Positions 5,599 to 6,901 of a DNA stretch of 6,901 nucleotides are shown piece after piece. The notes beneath the pieces were generated by a model, which worked only from the letters and a program-made list of their open reading frames with translations, was not told where the DNA came from and searched no databases. This DNA is from Neisseriales bacterium (lineage in GTDB: Bacteria > Pseudomonadota > Gammaproteobacteria > Burkholderiales > UBA11063), in the NCBI GenBank assembly GCA_008017145.1, contig SSGY01000215.1, forward strand, positions 1 through 6,901, given 5' to 3'. Each line of letters begins with the position of its first letter. Position 1 is the first letter of the stretch. Position numbers and translations under genes: made by a program.

Positions 5599-6546
5599 AT
5601 GGAACTATTATTCTTACAACCAATTTTTAAAGAACGAATTTGGGGCGGACACAAATTAAAAACTAACTTTGGCTATGCCTTAAGCAGCAATCAAACTGGT
5701 GAATGCTGGGCAATCAGTGCTCACAAAAATGGCGAAACTTACATCCGCAATGGAATATACGCAGGAATGCCACTTTCTCAATTATGGAACGAACACCCAG
5801 AATTATTTGCCAATAATGAAAGTCGTGAATTTCCACTAATGGTAAAGATCTTGGATGCTAATGATGATCTCAGCGTTCAAGTACACCCGGATGATAAGTT
5901 TGCCCAACTTATTGAAAATGATTTAGGTAAAGCAGAATGTTGGTACGTCCTTGATGCAGCTGCAGATGCCCAAATAATCTATGGGCATAATGCACAATCC
6001 TCAGATGAATTTAAGCAGCTTGCGACGTCTGGTGAATGGAGTAAACTACTTAATTATGTACCAGTTAAAGCTGGAGATTTTTTTGATGTACCTACAGGTA
6101 CTGTGCACGCATTAGGTAAAGGTACACTGATTTTAGAAGTACAACAATCTTCAGATACAACATATCGCTTGTATGACTATGATCGCCGTGATGCCGCGGG
6201 TAATTTACGCGAACTACACCTAGATAAAGCATTTGCTGTAATTAAGTCTCCACACACTAGCGCAGGAGCTAAACCAGAGGAGCGCAATATCGGATTAGAG
6301 GCTACATTTACCAATTTAACCATAAATCAACATTTTCAGGTTGGTAAGCTAGAAGTCAATGGTAAATTAGAGTTAACTTTAAGTGTCCCATACCTACTAG
6401 TTAGCGTAGTAAGCGGTGAAGCAATACTTAACGGTCAAACGATAAAAAAGGGCGATCACCTGATTGTCCCCAATCAAATGCGTAAACTTAATTTTAATGG
6501 TTATGTTAGTTTAATTATCTGCAATGAAGTGACTCGCAAAAGTTAA
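5599..6546 (+). CDS. manA: mannose-6-phosphate isomerase, short (Bacillus-type) class I
   Basis: A zinc enzyme that interconverts fructose-6-phosphate and mannose-6-phosphate in the cytoplasm, feeding GDP-mannose synthesis or mannose use. The 315 residues match the short ManA/YvyI type known from Bacillus rather than the roughly 390-residue E. coli ManA. It opens LQPIFKERIWGGHKL, followed by GECWAISAHKNGE (34-46). The expected metal ligands are present: Gln94 and His96 in QVHPDD, Glu113 in KAECWY and His170 in VPTGTVHALGKG; the likely catalytic Arg190 lies in TTYRLYDYDR. The C-terminal beta-rich region ends without extra domains. The ATG has an A/G-rich weak ribosome site (AAGAAAAG, eight bases away) and an extended -10 promoter at 5557-5565. 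manC, the other GDP-mannose gene, lies about 1.8 kb away on the opposite strand. No terminator is obvious after the stop. Confidence 0.93.
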   Translation: MELLFLQPIFKERIWGGHKLKTNFGYALSSNQTGECWAISAHKNGETYIRNGIYAGMPLSQLWNEHPELFANNESREFPLMVKILDANDDLSVQVHPDDKFAQLIENDLGKAECWYVLDAAADAQIIYGHNAQSSDEFKQLATSGEWSKLLNYVPVKAGDFFDVPTGTVHALGKGTLILEVQQSSDTTYRLYDYDRRDAAGNLRELHLDKAFAVIKSPHTSAGAKPEERNIGLEATFTNLTINQHFQVGKLEVNGKLELTLSVPYLLVSVVSGEAILNGQTIKKGDHLIVPNQMRKLNFNGYVSLIICNEVTRKS

Positions 6547-6697
6547 ATTCTTCTAATAACGAGTCAGATTCACAAGCACGCAAGCTAAAAGCGTAGTCAG
6601 TAAACATTGGTATCAAATTGATTTATATACAATAATACTTCACCCGCAAATTACAACGTCTGATGTTCAGCTCATTAGGCGTGTTCACATTGAGAAC
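6547..6697. other. convergent intergenic region, no gene seen
   Basis: This stretch lies between manA (plus) and the edge gene (minus). I find no strong hairpin with a T-run, so how the two convergent transcripts end is unclear. An imperfect 15-base palindrome (GTTCACATTGAGAAC, 6682-6696), with one mismatch in the arms, sits just beyond the minus-strand stop; its role is unknown. Confidence 0.4.
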
Positions 6698-6901
6698 TCA
6701 GTAATTAAGCGCGTTGAGGAATGATTGTAAATCATACATTGCCTCTTGCTGCTTGCTATGTAATTCCAGATATCTTGTAGAAATTTTATCCTGCGCAGCC
6801 GGATTCGCAATATTGATAATCAGCTGTTTCAATTGTATAATACTTATTGATTTTAGAACAGTTCCCTTCTCAATGTTAGCAATAATTGATTTTCCATATT
6901 G
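6698..6901 (-). CDS. hypothetical protein, C-terminal fragment (5' end outside window)
   Basis: On the minus strand an open frame enters from the right edge and runs 67 codons to a TGA at 6700-6698. The visible protein begins QYGKSIIANIEKGTVLK, passes LKQLIINIANPAAQDKI and ends LHSKQQEAMYDLQSFLNALNY. It looks mostly alpha-helical and amphipathic, with an even mix of charged and hydrophobic residues, as real proteins have. No start codon within the frame gives a sensible gene, so its start must lie to the right. I do not recognise the family; the closing helix is faintly like those of TolC-type or other coiled-coil proteins, but that is not enough for a call. It converges on manA. Confidence 0.6.
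   Translation of the reverse strand, partial: QYGKSIIANIEKGTVLKSISIIQLKQLIINIANPAAQDKISTRYLELHSKQQEAMYDLQSFLNALNY

Noticed and set aside
6717..6746. Inverted repeat ATGATT-gta-AATCAT with GAGG/CCTC flanks
   Set aside because: It lies inside the edge gene's coding frame, the flanks do not pair in register, and there is no T-run; likely chance.

Overview
This window comes from an AT-rich proteobacterial chromosome. The L28 protein and serine hydroxymethyltransferase read like betaproteobacterial, especially Neisseriales-type, versions: L28 has the blocks [20 protein letters not shown] and [20 protein letters not shown]. The base composition is far more AT-rich than Neisseria, so a low-GC relative is the best guess. 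The lineage is inferred from remembered family sequences, not from a search.

Layout. Bases 1 to about 200 hold the 3' end of an IS5-family-like insertion sequence: the last 58 codons of a transposase, overlapped by a hairpin that looks like a terminator for the opposite strand. Immediately after it, from about 203 to 1030, lies the C-terminal half of an OppA-type peptide-binding protein. It has no start codon of its own, and its homology begins right at the IS edge, so the gene appears to be cut by the insertion. A 13-bp bidirectional terminator (1045-1079) separates it from the convergent minus-strand pair manC then glyA (3813 down to 1100). Divergent from manC is the rpmB-rpmG ribosomal protein operon (3990-4401), closed by a strong terminator. 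The 51-codon rpmG is easy to miss. Next come a signal-peptide-bearing protein of unknown function (4612-5412), an imperfect hairpin, an extended -10 promoter and a stand-alone mannose-6-phosphate isomerase, manA (5599-6546). The right edge carries the C-terminal 67 codons of an unidentified minus-strand gene (6698-6901).

How the genes work together. manA (fructose-6-P to mannose-6-P) and manC (mannose-1-P to GDP-mannose) supply two of the three steps to GDP-mannose; the phosphomannomutase is not here. ManC also has a C-terminal isomerase-type cupin domain, so the window encodes that activity twice on paper. One histidine usually found in the ManC cupin motif is lysine here, which may be why a separate ManA is kept. 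glyA (one-carbon metabolism) and rpmB-rpmG (ribosome) are housekeeping genes.

I see no CRISPR array, tRNA, rRNA or defence system, and nothing that amounts to a clearly new multi-gene system. The most useful leads are the IS-broken oppA, the altered ManC cupin beside a second isomerase, the unknown secreted protein and the edge gene.
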